DNA of 64,000 nt from Saccharothrix sp. HUAS TT1 (GCF_040744945.1 NZ_CP160453.1:2356001-2420000), one strand, 5' to 3'; positions 1 to 8,901 are shown, counted from the stretch's first letter. Translations and numbers: made by a program. The notes: a model not told the origin generated them from the sequence alone.

Positions 1-509
1 CGCGCGGGCAGCTGGGCCCGGTGCTTGACCCACCACTCCTGGAAGTGGATCGCCCGCTCGCCCCCGTCGCTCGTCACGACGACGTGCGTCTCCACCCGGT
101 CGTCCGACATCGGCAGCAGCCGCACGCCGGGCTGCCAGCGGTGGCACAGGGCCTCGGTCACGGCCGACAGCGGGTAGCCCGCCCGCAGCATCCGGGTCCG
201 CACCAGGTGCGTGGCGACGTCGCGGTCGCCGAGCCCGAACCACGACGGGTCGGCGCCGTAGGCCGCCAGCTCCTCCTTGACCGCCCACGTCTCGTCCGCG
301 CGGCCCCAGCCGCGCTCGGCGTCGATGCCGCCACCGAGGGTGTACATGCAGGTGTCCAGGTCGGGGCAGATCCGCAACCCGTGCATCCACACGTCGTCAC
401 CCGTGTTCACCACGGCGGTGATCTCGTGCCCGGGACCGGCCAGGAGGCTCTTCAGCCCGACCAGGAACCGCGCCCCGCCAACCCCGCCAACCAGTACGAC
501 GACCTTCAC
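1..509 (-). CDS. fbiA: 2-phospho-L-lactate transferase (CofD/FbiA), partial
   Basis: This enzyme joins the 2-phospholactate-type side chain to the deazaflavin Fo in coenzyme F420 synthesis. Translating the minus strand from GTG at 509 gives about 169 residues before the window edge, so the C-terminal half is missing. The N-terminus reads VKVVVLVGGVGGARFLVGL, the glycine-rich nucleotide-binding start typical of CofD. It is followed by VVNTGDDVWMHGLRICPDLD and then by YTLGGGID and WFGLGDRD, all family hallmarks. A GGAGG lies 10 bases upstream of the GTG. The site-2-protease-like gene ends 24 bases upstream, so the two are probably co-transcribed. The whiB2-fbiA neighbourhood matches M. tuberculosis Rv3260c/Rv3261. 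The family call is confident; fbiB would be expected just beyond the left edge. Confidence 0.93.
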   Translation of the reverse strand, partial: MKVVVLVGGVGGARFLVGLKSLLAGPGHEITAVVNTGDDVWMHGLRICPDLDTCMYTLGGGIDAERGWGRADETWAVKEELAAYGADPSWFGLGDRDVATHLVRTRMLRAGYPLSAVTEALCHRWQPGVRLLPMSDDRVETHVVVTSDGGERAIHFQEWWVKHRAQLPA

Positions 510-533
510 GGGCAGCCATCCTCCCACCAGGTG

Positions 534-1280
534 TCACTGCCAGAACAGGAAGGTGCCCTGCCCCTGGGCCGCCAGCCCCCGGTAGCCGCCGATCAGCTCG
601 AACAGGGAGTAACCGGCCTCGAAGAACATCCGGCCGATGGTCGGGAACCCGATCAGGACCGCGAAGAGCGCGAACGGCGCCCACATCCGCGCCTTCGCGC
701 CGAACTGGCGGGCCGAGTACGACATGTACGGCTCGATCGCGCCCCAGCCGTCGAGCCCGGGGATCGGCAGGATGTTCAGCACGAACGCGAGGATCTGCAC
801 GGCCGCCAAGTACGACAAACCGGCGGCCAAACCCACGGGGGGCGTGAAAAGTATCACCGAGAGCGACAGGAGCACTCCGAGCAGCAGGTTGCTCAACGGC
901 CCGGCCAGCGACACCAGCGATTCCACCCGCTTGTCGCGCAACGCGTGGTGGTTGATCCACACCGCGCCGCCGGGCAGCGGGATGCCGCCGAACGCGAGCA
1001 GCACGAGCGGCAGCACGATGCTGAAGACGGGGTCGGTGTAGCGGCGGATGTCGAGGGTCAGGTAGCCCTTGGCCCGCACCGCGTAGTCGCCGCCCCGGTA
1101 GGCCACGATCGCGTGGCCGAACTCGTGCAGGCACAGCGAAACGGCCCAGCCGCCCAGCACCAGCAGCACCGTGCCGGTGGTCCGCAGGGGGCCGTCGAAC
1201 AGGGTCAGCACGGCGCCCGCCACCGTCACCGCGAGCAGGCTGAGGAACAGTGGACTCGGTCGCACCGCTGATCGCTTCAC
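534..1280 (-). CDS. Site-2 protease-like M50 membrane metallopeptidase
   Basis: This is an integral membrane zinc protease of the M50 (site-2 protease) type. From GTG at 1280 the protein has 248 residues. The active-site HEFGH lies at residues 52-56 inside a hydrophobic segment, and a distal NILPIPGLDGW supplies the conserved NPxPxxDG-like motif with the third zinc ligand. There are about five to six hydrophobic segments and no PDZ or CBS domain, so it is the short form. The start is uncertain: a GGAGG sits almost on the GTG, and a second in-frame GTG lies five codons downstream. It precedes fbiA on the same strand. The substrate is unknown; anti-sigma factors or signal-peptide remnants are the usual substrates of this family. 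Confidence 0.85.
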   Translation of the reverse strand: MKRSAVRPSPLFLSLLAVTVAGAVLTLFDGPLRTTGTVLLVLGGWAVSLCLHEFGHAIVAYRGGDYAVRAKGYLTLDIRRYTDPVFSIVLPLVLLAFGGIPLPGGAVWINHHALRDKRVESLVSLAGPLSNLLLGVLLSLSVILFTPPVGLAAGLSYLAAVQILAFVLNILPIPGLDGWGAIEPYMSYSARQFGAKARMWAPFALFAVLIGFPTIGRMFFEAGYSLFELIGGYRGLAAQGQGTFLFWQ

Positions 1281-1440
1281 CCCTCCAGTGTGACCTCCCC
1301 GATCCGGTGCCGGACAGGCCGTCCGCTGGGCCGTTCGCGCCGCCCGCATTGCTCGGCGCACCGCCTCAATCACCGTCTGTGCTGCTAGTCAAGGATTTTC
1401 CGGCCATCCGCGCGAATATCCCCCGTCCTGTGGACTCCGC

Positions 1441-1469
1441 TTGACCGCGTGTTGTGACACAGGTGTAAT
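1441..1469 (+). promoter_or_regulatory. Predicted SigA-type promoter of whiB2
   Basis: TTGACC at 1441-1446 and TGTAAT at 1464-1469 are separated by exactly 17 bases, close to the housekeeping TTGACA-N17-TANNNT consensus. The predicted start of transcription near 1476 leaves a leader of about 75 bases before the whiB2 ATG. No other promoter-like pair is as good in this divergent gap. Confidence 0.6.
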
Positions 1470-1551
1470 CACATCGGTGTCATTCGTCGTTGTGGGGACG
1501 GCGAGTGGTGTCCGCCAACCGGGGAGAGCGGAAGGCGAGGAGGCGGACTGA

Positions 1552-1857
1552 ATGCAGGAATTCGACGGGGGTCGCATCGTGGGCGGGGACGTCCCGGCAT
1601 CGGAGCCGGTCGTGCTCGACCTGTTCGACGCGACCGATGAGCAGGACTGGCAGGAGCGCGCCCTGTGCGCGCAGACCGACCCCGAGGCGTTCTTCCCGGA
1701 GAAGGGCGGCTCGACCAGGGAGGCCAAGCGCATCTGCCTCGGTTGCGAGGTGCGCTCCGAATGCCTGGAGTACGCCCTGCAGCACGACGAGCGCTTCGGC
1801 ATTTGGGGCGGGCTGTCCGAGCGTGAGCGGAGGAAGCTCAAAAAGCGCGCGGTGTGA
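1552..1857 (+). CDS. whiB2: WhiB-family iron-sulfur regulator, WhiB2/WhmD type
   Basis: This is a small [4Fe-4S] regulator acting with the primary sigma factor. The WhiB2/WhmD/WhiB subgroup controls septation and sporulation in actinomycetes. The 101-residue protein has cluster cysteines C39, C62, C65 and C71 in the C-x22-C-x2-C-x5-C arrangement, followed by the FGIWGGLSERERRKLKKR turn and basic tail. The ATG at 1552 has a GAGGAGG nine to ten bases upstream. It stands alone behind its own promoter and is divergent from the M50/fbiA pair. The subgroup call rests on the neighbourhood (fbiA on one side, Rv3259- and Rv3258c-like genes and manB on the other), which is the whiB2 locus of mycobacteria and the whiB locus of Streptomyces. 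Confidence 0.93.
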   Translation: MQEFDGGRIVGGDVPASEPVVLDLFDATDEQDWQERALCAQTDPEAFFPEKGGSTREAKRICLGCEVRSECLEYALQHDERFGIWGGLSERERRKLKKRAV

Positions 1858-1927
1858 TCGCTCCCGCGCGCGCTCTGGCTTACCGTGGTCGTCCCACGGC
1901 GTAGTCGGAGCGACCTAGGAGCGGCAC

Positions 1928-4900
1928 TTGACGAGCGGGGCCACTCCGCGGCTGCGCACCGCGCCGGTGTTGGCGGTGCTGGTCTGCCACGACGGCGACC
2001 GGTGGCTGGGCACGGCGCTGTCCTCGCTGCGCCGCCAGCAGCCGCGCCCGCGGCACGTGATCGCGGTCGACACGGGTTCGGTCGACGGCACCGCGACGTT
2101 GCTCGCCGACGCGGCCGATGGTCCCGATCGGGTGATCGACGGCGTGCTGACGCTGCCCCGCGGCACCGGGTTCGGCGCGGCGGTGCGGGCGGCCGTGCAG
2201 CACGCCGTGCAGCGGTGGGGCGACCCGGGCGCGTGGCTGTGGTTGCTGCACGACGACTGCGCCCCGGAACCGGACTGCCTGTCCGCCCTGCTGACCGCGG
2301 CCGAGGTGTCGCCGTCGGCGGCCGTGCTCGGCCCGCTGGGCCTGGACTGGACCGACCCGCGGCTGGTGGTGGAGGCGGGGCTGTCGACCGACGCGTCGGG
2401 GCACCGACAGACCGGCATGGGCCGGGTCGAGCTGGCCGGGTCGTTCGAGCAGAGCACCGAGGCGCTGGCGGTGCCGTCGGCGGGCTCGCTGATCCGCCGC
2501 TCGGTCTGGGACGCGCTCGGCGGCTACGACCCGACCATGCCGCTGCTGCGCGACGACATCGACTTCGGCTGGCGGGCCAACCTCGCCGGCCACCTGGTGC
2601 TGTCCGTCCCGGTGGCCCGGATGCGGCACGCGCGCGCGGTGGGCCGCGGCGGGCGGCGGTTGGACGCGGCGGCGGCCCGACCCGGACCGGCGTTGCGCGG
2701 CGTGGACCGGGCGCACGGGTTGCGCACGTTCCTGGTCAACTGCGGCGCGCTCTCGTTCGTCCTCGGGTTGCCGCGGATCGCGGTCCTCGCGCTGCTGCGC
2801 GCCCTCGGGTTCCTGCTGCTGCGCCGGTTCTCCGACGCGCACGCCGAGCTGGGCGCGCTGCGCTACCTGCTGAGCGGTCGGGCGGGGCTGCTCGCCGGAC
2901 GCGCCGAACGACCCGCGCACGGTGTCGTGCGCGGCCTGTTCACCAGCCGGGTCACCCGGTTGCGCAACGCGATCCGGGCCGCGTCGGCCGCGCTGGTCCG
3001 GCGGCGGGTCGAGGCCGACCTGGCGCTCGGCCGGTTGCCGGAGGACGACGCGCGACCGGGCGCCTGGTCCCTCCCGTCCGAAGTGGAGCGTCCGGCGGTG
3101 GGCCCGTCGGCGCTGCCCGCCGGCGCGCTGTCCCGGCGGCGGCCCGTGCGGTCGACCGGTGGCCTGCGCCGCCCGGCGGTGACCGTGCCGGTGGAGCCGC
3201 CGGCCGCCTCGCGACCGTCGCCGAAGCCGCGGCCCTCGCCGGTGCCGCGGGGCTCGACCGCGCCGGGGGTGGTGTTCGTCGAGGTCGACCGGGCGCGGGT
3301 GCTGCGGTCGCTGGTGCTCGGACCGCCGTTGCTGCTGGTCGTGGGGCTGGCGGTGTTCGGGGTGCTGGCCAACGCGGCGCGGATCGGGCTCGACCTGAGC
3401 GGCGGCAGGCTGCTGCCGGTCGGCGACCTGGCGAGCACGTGGTCGTCCTACCTGGCGTCCTGGCACTCGGTGGCGGGCGGGACGACCGCGCCCGCGCCGG
3501 CCGCGCTGGCGGTGCTGGGGACGGTCGGCGTGCTGTTCTCCTCACCCGCCGCGCTGGTGGCCGTGCTGTTCATCGGCGACGCGCCGCTGGCCGGGCTGGC
3601 GGCGTACGCGGCGTCACGGCGGCTGCCCGTGCGGCGGCCGGTGCGCGCGCTGGTCGCGGCGGCGTACGCGTTGCTGCCGGCGGCGACGTCGGCGGTGAGC
3701 CAGGGCCGGCTGGACGTGGTCGTGGTGCACGTGCTGGCGCCGGTGGTGTTCGCCGGGGTGGCGTCCGTGCTGCGCGGCGGCGCGGGCGCGTCGTGGCTGC
3801 CGGTGGCGTCGGGGACGGCGCTGGCGGTGGCGGCGGTGGGCGCGTTCTCGCCGCTGGTGCACGCGCTGGTGGCGCTGGCCGCGCTGGTGGGGTTCGTGGT
3901 GGTGCCCGGTCGGCACGGCGACGGGCGGCGGCGGGTGGCGGCGCTGTTCATGGTCGTGCTGCTGCCGGTGGCGCTGCTGCTGCCGTGGCCCGCGGTGGTG
4001 CTGCAGAACCCGTCCGTGGTGCTGCACGGGGTCGGCGCGTTCGTGGAGCCGCCCGCCGTCGGCCTGGTGGACCTGCTGTCGCTGCGCCCCGGTGGGACGG
4101 GCGCGGTGCCGTTCGTCGGGTTCCTGGTGGTGGCGTTCGCGCTGGCGGGCCTGGTGCTGCGGCCGTCGCGGTCGATGGCGGCGGGGCTCGCGGTGGTGGT
4201 GCTCGGCGGGCTCTCGGTGGTCGTGCTGCGGACCGTGCCGGTGTCGCCGGTGCCCGGCGGCGACGCGTCGCCGGGGTGGACCGGCGTGGCGTTGGTGCTG
4301 GTCGGGTGGGGTCTGCTGTGGGTGGTGCTGTCGGCGTTCCGGCGGGACGTGGCCGCGGCGCCGGTGCGGCGGGCGGTGTCGGTGCTCGGGGTCGTGTCGG
4401 TGCTCGGGCTGGCCTGCGCCGGGTTCGTCGGGCTGCGGTCGGGCCCGTTGACGGCGGAGGCGGCGCGGTTGCCGTCGACGGTGGAGCAAGAGCTGCCGCG
4501 GACCGGGCGGTCGGTGCTGGTGCTGGGCACGCCGACGCGGCTGGTGGCCGGGCGGCTGCCCGCGTTCGGCGACGACGACCTGGTGCCCGTGCCGACGGCC
4601 GTGACCCGGTTGGAGCGGTGGTCGCGCGACCTGACCGGCGGGTCGTCGGCGGCGGCGAAGGTCGCGCTGGCGCAGGCGGCGGCGTCCGGGGTGGCGTTCG
4701 TCGTGGCGCCGGACCTGGCCACCGCGCAGCGGCTGCGGGACGCGGTCGGCGACCTGGTCGGCGTCACGCCGTCGATGTCGGACGGCCGGCCGGTGCTGCG
4801 GGTGCAGCTCGCGGCCGGGAACGCCGTGCTGCTGTCACCGGAGCTGGCGCGGCGGGCGAGGACCGGCGGCGACCCGCCGGTGGAGCTGGGCGCGCCCGGC

Positions 4901-5239
4901 ACCGCCCCGGTCGAGGCCGGGCCGCCCGACGTGGGCGTGCGGGTGTCCGAGGGGCCGGAGGGCCGGCTGCTGGTGCTCGCGGCGGAGGAGGAGCCGGGCT
5001 GGCGGGCGTGGGTGGACGGCCGCGAGGTGGCGGTCGTGCGGGCGTGGGGTCACCTGGTCGGCGTGACGGTGCCCACCACGGCGTCCGAGGTGCGGGTGGA
5101 GGCGTCGTCCACCCTGCGCGAGCTGCTGCTGATGCTCCAGGCGGCGGCTGCCCTGTTCACCGTGCTGACCGCCATCCCCACCCGTTCGGGTCGGGCCGGT
5201 CAGTCGCCGTCGATGACGTCCGGGTCCAGGCCGAGGTAG
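1928..5239 (+). CDS. Large membrane-anchored family 2 glycosyltransferase
   Basis: An N-terminal GT-A glycosyltransferase of family 2 occupies roughly residues 10-330. It opens with VLAVLVCHDGDRWLGTALSS, carries the DxD-like metal site in WLLHDDCAPEPD, and ends with the acceptor-side motif PLLRDDIDFGWRAN. A proline-rich linker follows, then a long C-terminal half of a dozen or so hydrophobic helices, and a soluble terminal domain with PGWRAWVDGREV. The total is 1103 residues. The start is TTG at 1928, with AGGAG a few bases upstream. The gene lies beside whiB2 as in Streptomyces. It probably adds sugars to an extracytoplasmic polymer using a polyprenyl-linked donor, but donor and acceptor cannot be read from the sequence. 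Its 3' end overlaps the convergent zincin-like gene by 40 bases. Confidence 0.85.
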   Translation: MTSGATPRLRTAPVLAVLVCHDGDRWLGTALSSLRRQQPRPRHVIAVDTGSVDGTATLLADAADGPDRVIDGVLTLPRGTGFGAAVRAAVQHAVQRWGDPGAWLWLLHDDCAPEPDCLSALLTAAEVSPSAAVLGPLGLDWTDPRLVVEAGLSTDASGHRQTGMGRVELAGSFEQSTEALAVPSAGSLIRRSVWDALGGYDPTMPLLRDDIDFGWRANLAGHLVLSVPVARMRHARAVGRGGRRLDAAAARPGPALRGVDRAHGLRTFLVNCGALSFVLGLPRIAVLALLRALGFLLLRRFSDAHAELGALRYLLSGRAGLLAGRAERPAHGVVRGLFTSRVTRLRNAIRAASAALVRRRVEADLALGRLPEDDARPGAWSLPSEVERPAVGPSALPAGALSRRRPVRSTGGLRRPAVTVPVEPPAASRPSPKPRPSPVPRGSTAPGVVFVEVDRARVLRSLVLGPPLLLVVGLAVFGVLANAARIGLDLSGGRLLPVGDLASTWSSYLASWHSVAGGTTAPAPAALAVLGTVGVLFSSPAALVAVLFIGDAPLAGLAAYAASRRLPVRRPVRALVAAAYALLPAATSAVSQGRLDVVVVHVLAPVVFAGVASVLRGGAGASWLPVASGTALAVAAVGAFSPLVHALVALAALVGFVVVPGRHGDGRRRVAALFMVVLLPVALLLPWPAVVLQNPSVVLHGVGAFVEPPAVGLVDLLSLRPGGTGAVPFVGFLVVAFALAGLVLRPSRSMAAGLAVVVLGGLSVVVLRTVPVSPVPGGDASPGWTGVALVLVGWGLLWVVLSAFRRDVAAAPVRRAVSVLGVVSVLGLACAGFVGLRSGPLTAEAARLPSTVEQELPRTGRSVLVLGTPTRLVAGRLPAFGDDDLVPVPTAVTRLERWSRDLTGGSSAAAKVALAQAAASGVAFVVAPDLATAQRLRDAVGDLVGVTPSMSDGRPVLRVQLAAGNAVLLSPELARRARTGGDPPVELGAPGTAPVEAGPPDVGVRVSEGPEGRLLVLAAEEEPGWRAWVDGREVAVVRAWGHLVGVTVPTTASEVRVEASSTLRELLLMLQAAAALFTVLTAIPTRSGRAGQSPSMTSGSRPR

Positions 5240-5643
5240 TTGGCCACCTGCTCGACCAGCACGTCGTGCACCAGGTCGGACAGGTCGGCGCCGTCCTTGG
5301 CCCGCGCTTCGAGGGGCCGCCGGTACAGCACGATGCGGGCCCGGCGGTCCGCGCCCGCGGGCACCAGCCGCGCCAGGGGCACGTTGCCGTCCTCGACCAC
5401 GTCGCCGTCGTCGCCCGACTGGACGTCCGGCACGTCGTCCACCGCGACGTCCAGCTGGGTCAGCTCCGTCCGCCACCGGGCCTCGATCGGCTCCAGCGCC
5501 TCCAGCACCAGCGCGTCGAACCGCTCCGCCCGGCTGCGGGCCGCCGGCAGCGTGGCCGGGTACAGCGGTCCGCGCAGCCCCCGGCCGTGCCGGTCGCGGT
5601 TGCGCCGCCGCGGAGCGCCCTGCCGCCGTGAACCCCGAGCCAT
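5200..5643 (-). CDS. Zincin-like metallopeptidase family protein (Rv3259 type), zinc motif lost
   Basis: This 147-residue protein matches the Rv3259-type metallopeptidase family in length, gene position and C-terminal pattern. The family normally carries LVHEIAHHLGID-like zinc ligands. Here residues 129-139 read LVEQVANYLGL, so the expected His, Glu, His are Glu131, Gln132 and Asn135. Classical zinc hydrolysis is therefore unlikely and the protein may be a binding or structural descendant. The first 40 residues are very basic. Start: ATG at 5643, preceded by two in-frame GTG codons; no strong ribosome site decides between them. It overlaps the convergent glycosyltransferase by 40 bases and is divergent from the DUF3499 gene, the same arrangement as in M. 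tuberculosis. Confidence 0.75.
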   Translation of the reverse strand: MARGSRRQGAPRRRNRDRHGRGLRGPLYPATLPAARSRAERFDALVLEALEPIEARWRTELTQLDVAVDDVPDVQSGDDGDVVEDGNVPLARLVPAGADRRARIVLYRRPLEARAKDGADLSDLVHDVLVEQVANYLGLDPDVIDGD

Positions 5644-5814
5644 CACCACGGGACAAGGGTAGTTGCCCACCCGCCGACCCCGTGCCGAGGCCCGCGTCGG
5701 ACCCTCCCGGGCGGCCTTCGCGACCAGGCAACTCGCCGAACCCGGGCACGGTCGCCAGCGCCGCGCCGGAGGTAATCCAACACACGTCGCGCGGGACGCG
5801 ATATCGTCCCCGCC

Positions 5815-6174
5815 GTGCGGAGCGTGAGACGGTGCTCGCGAACCGGGTGCGCGAACCCGGCAGTCGCCACGCTCACGTACGCCTATGCGGACTCGACCGC
5901 GGTGGTCGGCCCCCTGGCGACGTACTCCGAACCGCACTCCTACGACCTCTGCGAAGAGCACGCCCTGCGCCTCACCGCGCCGCGCGGCTGGGAGGTCGTC
6001 CGGCACCAGGGCGAGTTCCGGGCGCCCGAGCCCACCGTGGACGACCTCACCGCGCTCGCCGAGGCGGTCCGCGAGGCCGGCCGGGCCGCACCGCAGGTCG
6101 AGCTGCCGGAGCTGCCCGCCGGCACCATCAGACGCGGCCACCTGCGCGTTCTGCCCGATCCGAACGAAGACTGA
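5815..6174 (+). CDS. DUF3499 family zinc-ribbon-like protein
   Basis: This is a conserved actinobacterial protein of unknown function (119 residues, Rv3258c-like). C7 and C12 (CSRTGC) together with C46 and H49 (CEEH) could form a CX4C...CX2H metal site; the remainder is a short beta-rich body and an acidic tail. Start: GTG at 5815. There is no Shine-Dalgarno sequence nearby, but a TATC-containing -10-like element (GATATCGT) ends about seven bases before the GTG, so a leaderless transcript is possible. It lies just upstream of manB, as in mycobacteria. No function is assigned. Confidence 0.8.
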   Translation: MRSVRRCSRTGCANPAVATLTYAYADSTAVVGPLATYSEPHSYDLCEEHALRLTAPRGWEVVRHQGEFRAPEPTVDDLTALAEAVREAGRAAPQVELPELPAGTIRRGHLRVLPDPNED

Positions 6175-6262
6175 ACGAAGACTCAACGACCGGACACGAC
6201 GCTCACGCGCGCGCCGGTAGGCTTCCCAAGGCAGTGTCAAGAGCCAACTTGGGAGTGTGGCC

Positions 6263-7615
6263 GTGCGCGATCTGTCCGGCATCGTGAAGGCTTATGACAT
6301 CCGCGGTGTCGTCGGTGAACAGCTCGACGCCGACGTCGTCCGCGACTTCGGCGCGGCGTTCGCCCGCCTGGTCGGCGGCCCCGCCGTGGTGATCGGCCAC
6401 GACATGCGCGACTCCTCGCCCGGCCTGGCCGCGGCGTTCGCCGAGGGCGTCACCGCCCAGGGCGTCGACGTCGTCAGCATCGGCCTGGCCAGCACCGACA
6501 TGCTGTACTTCGCCTCCGGCAAGCTGGACCTGCCCGGCGCGATGTTCACCGCCAGCCACAACCCGGCCAAGTACAACGGCATCAAGCTGTGCCGCCCCGG
6601 CGCCGCGCCGGTCGGCCAGGACAGCGGCCTCGGGCAGATCCGCGCGGACGCCGAGCAGGGCGTCCCGGACGCCGAGGGCGTGGCCGAGGGCGAGGTCACC
6701 GAGCAGGACATGCTCACCGAGTACGCCGCCTACCTGCGCGAACTGGTCGACCTGAGCACCAGCCGGCCGTTGAAGGTCGTGGTCGACGCGGGCAACGGCA
6801 TGGGCGGCCACACCGTGCCGAAGGTCTTCGAGGGCCTGCCGATCGAGGTCGTCCCGATGTACTTCGAGCTGGACGGCAACTTCCCGAACCACGAGGCCAA
6901 CCCGCTGGACCCGGCCAACATCGTCGACCTGCAGGAGCGGGTGCGGGCCGAGGGCGCGGACGCCGGCGTGGCGTTCGACGGCGACGCGGACCGCTGCTTC
7001 GTGGTGGACGAGCGCGGCGAGCCGGTGTCCCCGTCCGCCATCACCGCCCTGGTCGCGGTGCGCGAGCTGGCCAAGGACCCGGGCGGCACGATCATCCACA
7101 ACCTGATCACCTCGCACGGGGTGCCGGAGATCGTCCGCGAGCACGGCGGCGTGCCGGTGCGCACCCGCGTCGGCCACTCGTTCATCAAGGAGGAGATGGC
7201 CAAGACCGGCGCCATCTTCGGCGGCGAGCACTCCGCGCACTACTACTTCCGCGACTTCTGGCGTGCCGACACCGGCATGCTGGCGGCGCTGCACGTGCTG
7301 GCCGCGCTGGGCGAGCAGGACGGCCCGCTGTCCGCGCTGACCAGCGACTACTCCCGGTACGCCGCGTCCGGCGAGATCAACTCCACGGTGGCCGACCAGC
7401 AGGGCAGGCTGGCCGCGATCAAGGCCGAGTTCGGCGGGCGCGAGGGCGTCGAGCTGGACGAGCTGGACGGCCTCACGGTGAACCTGCCGGACGGCTCCTG
7501 GTTCAACCTCCGTGCGTCCAACACCGAGCCGCTGCTCCGGCTCAACGTCGAAGCCGCCGACGCGGCCTCCGTCGCCGCGCTGCGCGACGAGGTCCTGGAG
7601 ATCGTGAGGGGATGA
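6263..7615 (+). CDS. manB: Phosphomannomutase/phosphoglucomutase
   Basis: It interconverts mannose-6-phosphate and mannose-1-phosphate, feeding GDP-mannose for phosphatidylinositol mannosides, lipoglycans and protein O-mannosylation. The alpha-D-phosphohexomutase signature is complete: YDIRGVVG near the N-terminus, the phosphoserine loop TASHNPAKYNG, the Mg site DGDADRC, the sugar loop GGEHSAHYYF, and the phosphate loop RASNTEPLLRLN. The protein has 450 residues from GTG at 6263, which has TGGGAG seven bases upstream; an upstream GTG at 6257 sits too close to that site. It is the first gene of a tightly packed operon with the Trm112-like, SIS and manA genes. Confidence 0.95.
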   Translation: MRDLSGIVKAYDIRGVVGEQLDADVVRDFGAAFARLVGGPAVVIGHDMRDSSPGLAAAFAEGVTAQGVDVVSIGLASTDMLYFASGKLDLPGAMFTASHNPAKYNGIKLCRPGAAPVGQDSGLGQIRADAEQGVPDAEGVAEGEVTEQDMLTEYAAYLRELVDLSTSRPLKVVVDAGNGMGGHTVPKVFEGLPIEVVPMYFELDGNFPNHEANPLDPANIVDLQERVRAEGADAGVAFDGDADRCFVVDERGEPVSPSAITALVAVRELAKDPGGTIIHNLITSHGVPEIVREHGGVPVRTRVGHSFIKEEMAKTGAIFGGEHSAHYYFRDFWRADTGMLAALHVLAALGEQDGPLSALTSDYSRYAASGEINSTVADQQGRLAAIKAEFGGREGVELDELDGLTVNLPDGSWFNLRASNTEPLLRLNVEAADAASVAALRDEVLEIVRG

Positions 7616-7818
7616 GCGCCGTGGCGGTCCAACTGGACGCGCAGTTGCTGGAGATCCTGGCCTGCCCGTGCCCGGAGCACGCGCCGCTGCGGGTCGGCAC
7701 CCCGGCCGACCCGCTGGCGGACTACCTGACCTGCACCTCGTGCGGCCGGTCGTTCCCGGTTCGGGACGGCATCCCGGTGCTGCTGCTCGACGAGGCTGTC
7801 GAGCCGACGGCCGGGTGA
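7612..7818 (+). CDS. Trm112 family zinc-ribbon protein
   Basis: This 68-residue protein has two CxC/CxxC pairs: C18 and C20 (ILACPCPEH) and C42/C45 (CTSCGR), followed by FPVRDGIPVLLLDEA. That ending is the typical Trm112/UPF0434 layout. Trm112 proteins act as partners that activate methyltransferases. The ATG overlaps the manB stop codon (ATGA) and is preceded by GAGGGG, so translation is coupled. The partner is not identifiable here; the conserved place between manB and the SIS isomerase suggests a link to sugar activation or simply operon history. Confidence 0.85.
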   Translation: MSAVAVQLDAQLLEILACPCPEHAPLRVGTPADPLADYLTCTSCGRSFPVRDGIPVLLLDEAVEPTAG

Positions 7819-7824
7819 TGATCC

Positions 7825-8901
7825 GTGCTCGACGACAGCCTGCTCGACGACCAGTCCCGGCTCGGCGACGCTGACCGGGAGGGCCTGCTGCGCGCCGCCG
7901 CCCGCGCCGGCGCGCAGGTCCGCGCCACCGCCGAGGCCGCCGACGAACTCGGCGTCAGCCGGGTGTTCGAGGACCGGCCGCGCGCGTTGGTGCTGGTCAC
8001 GCGGCCCGGCGTGGGTGGCGCCATCGCCGGGGTGGTGACCGCCCTGCTCGGTCCGCGCTGCCCGGTGCCGGTCGTGGTCGCCGACGACGTGCCGACGTGG
8101 GTGGGCGCGCTGGACGTGGTCCTCGCGCACACCGAGGACCACGGTGACGTGCGGATGGCCGAGTCGGTGGACCGGGCGGCCCGGCGCGGCGCGCGGGTGC
8201 TGCTGACCGCCGAGCCGGACGGCCCGGTGGCCGCGTCCGCCGCCCAGCACGCGCTGCTCATCCCGCCGCGGGTGCCGGTGCCGCAGGGCTTCGGCTTCGC
8301 CCGCGGTTTCGCCGCGTGGGTGGTGGCGCTGAAGGCGCTCGGCCTGCTCGACGCGGACGTGCAGGCCGTCGCGGACGAGCTGGACCGCGAAGCCGAGCGG
8401 TGCCACCCGATGCACGAGTCGTTCGTCAACCCGGCCAAGACGCTCGCGCTGCGGATCGCCGAGCGGACCCCGCTGCTGTGGGGGCTGGACGACCTGGCCA
8501 CGGCCGTCGCCGGGCACGGCGCGGGCGTGCTCGCGACTTATGCGGGCGTGGTGAGCGACGTGGCCGGTTATCCTCAGGCCCTGACCCGCTCGATGCTGCA
8601 CCGCCGGGCCGTGCTCGGCACGTCCGGCGCCGACCTGTTCGCCGACCCGGACGACGAGGTCGACGGCCTGGTCCGGGTGCTGCTGGTGGCCGCGCGCCGC
8701 GGCCCGCAGGCCGACTTCGACCGGCGGGTCGCGATGGAGACCTTGTCCGGGGCCGACGTGCTCGAACCGGCCGAGGAGGTGAGCGGCGGCGAGGCGGTGT
8801 GCGCCGCGCTGCTCGCCCTGCGGTTCGAGCTGGCCGCGCTGTACCTGGGCCTGGCGGCGGGGACGCTGGGCGGGCCCGGGCTGTACGCGCCGGCCGTGTG
8901 A
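7825..8901 (+). CDS. SIS-domain phosphosugar isomerase-like protein (Rv3256c/TobH type)
   Basis: The 358-residue protein belongs to the SIS/bifunctional glucose-mannose phosphate isomerase-like group found between manB and manA in actinobacteria. Visible elements are a Rossmann-like core (ALVLVTRPGVGGAIAGV; VPVVVADDVPTWVGALDVVLAHTE), a central basic-to-hydrophobic helical region, and a C-terminal HESFVNPAKTLALR segment that resembles the C-terminal part of archaeal-type PGI/PMI. The start is GTG at 7825, six bases after the Trm112-like stop. Its exact reaction is not established from sequence; context points to hexose-phosphate isomerisation or regulation feeding ManA/ManB. Confidence 0.75.
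   Translation: MLDDSLLDDQSRLGDADREGLLRAAARAGAQVRATAEAADELGVSRVFEDRPRALVLVTRPGVGGAIAGVVTALLGPRCPVPVVVADDVPTWVGALDVVLAHTEDHGDVRMAESVDRAARRGARVLLTAEPDGPVAASAAQHALLIPPRVPVPQGFGFARGFAAWVVALKALGLLDADVQAVADELDREAERCHPMHESFVNPAKTLALRIAERTPLLWGLDDLATAVAGHGAGVLATYAGVVSDVAGYPQALTRSMLHRRAVLGTSGADLFADPDDEVDGLVRVLLVAARRGPQADFDRRVAMETLSGADVLEPAEEVSGGEAVCAALLALRFELAALYLGLAAGTLGGPGLYAPAV

Noticed and set aside
21..1271. Long plus-strand open frame covering fbiA and the M50 gene
   Set aside because: Its product is low-complexity His/Gln/Arg/Pro sequence, the mark of an antisense frame in GC-rich DNA; minus-strand frames carry clear CofD and HExxH motifs.
1885..5631. 1248-codon plus-strand frame parallel to the glycosyltransferase
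   Set aside because: Ala/Gly/Arg-rich with no motif; it is a +1 shadow of the GT2 gene, whose frame shows VLVCHDGD and DxD motifs.
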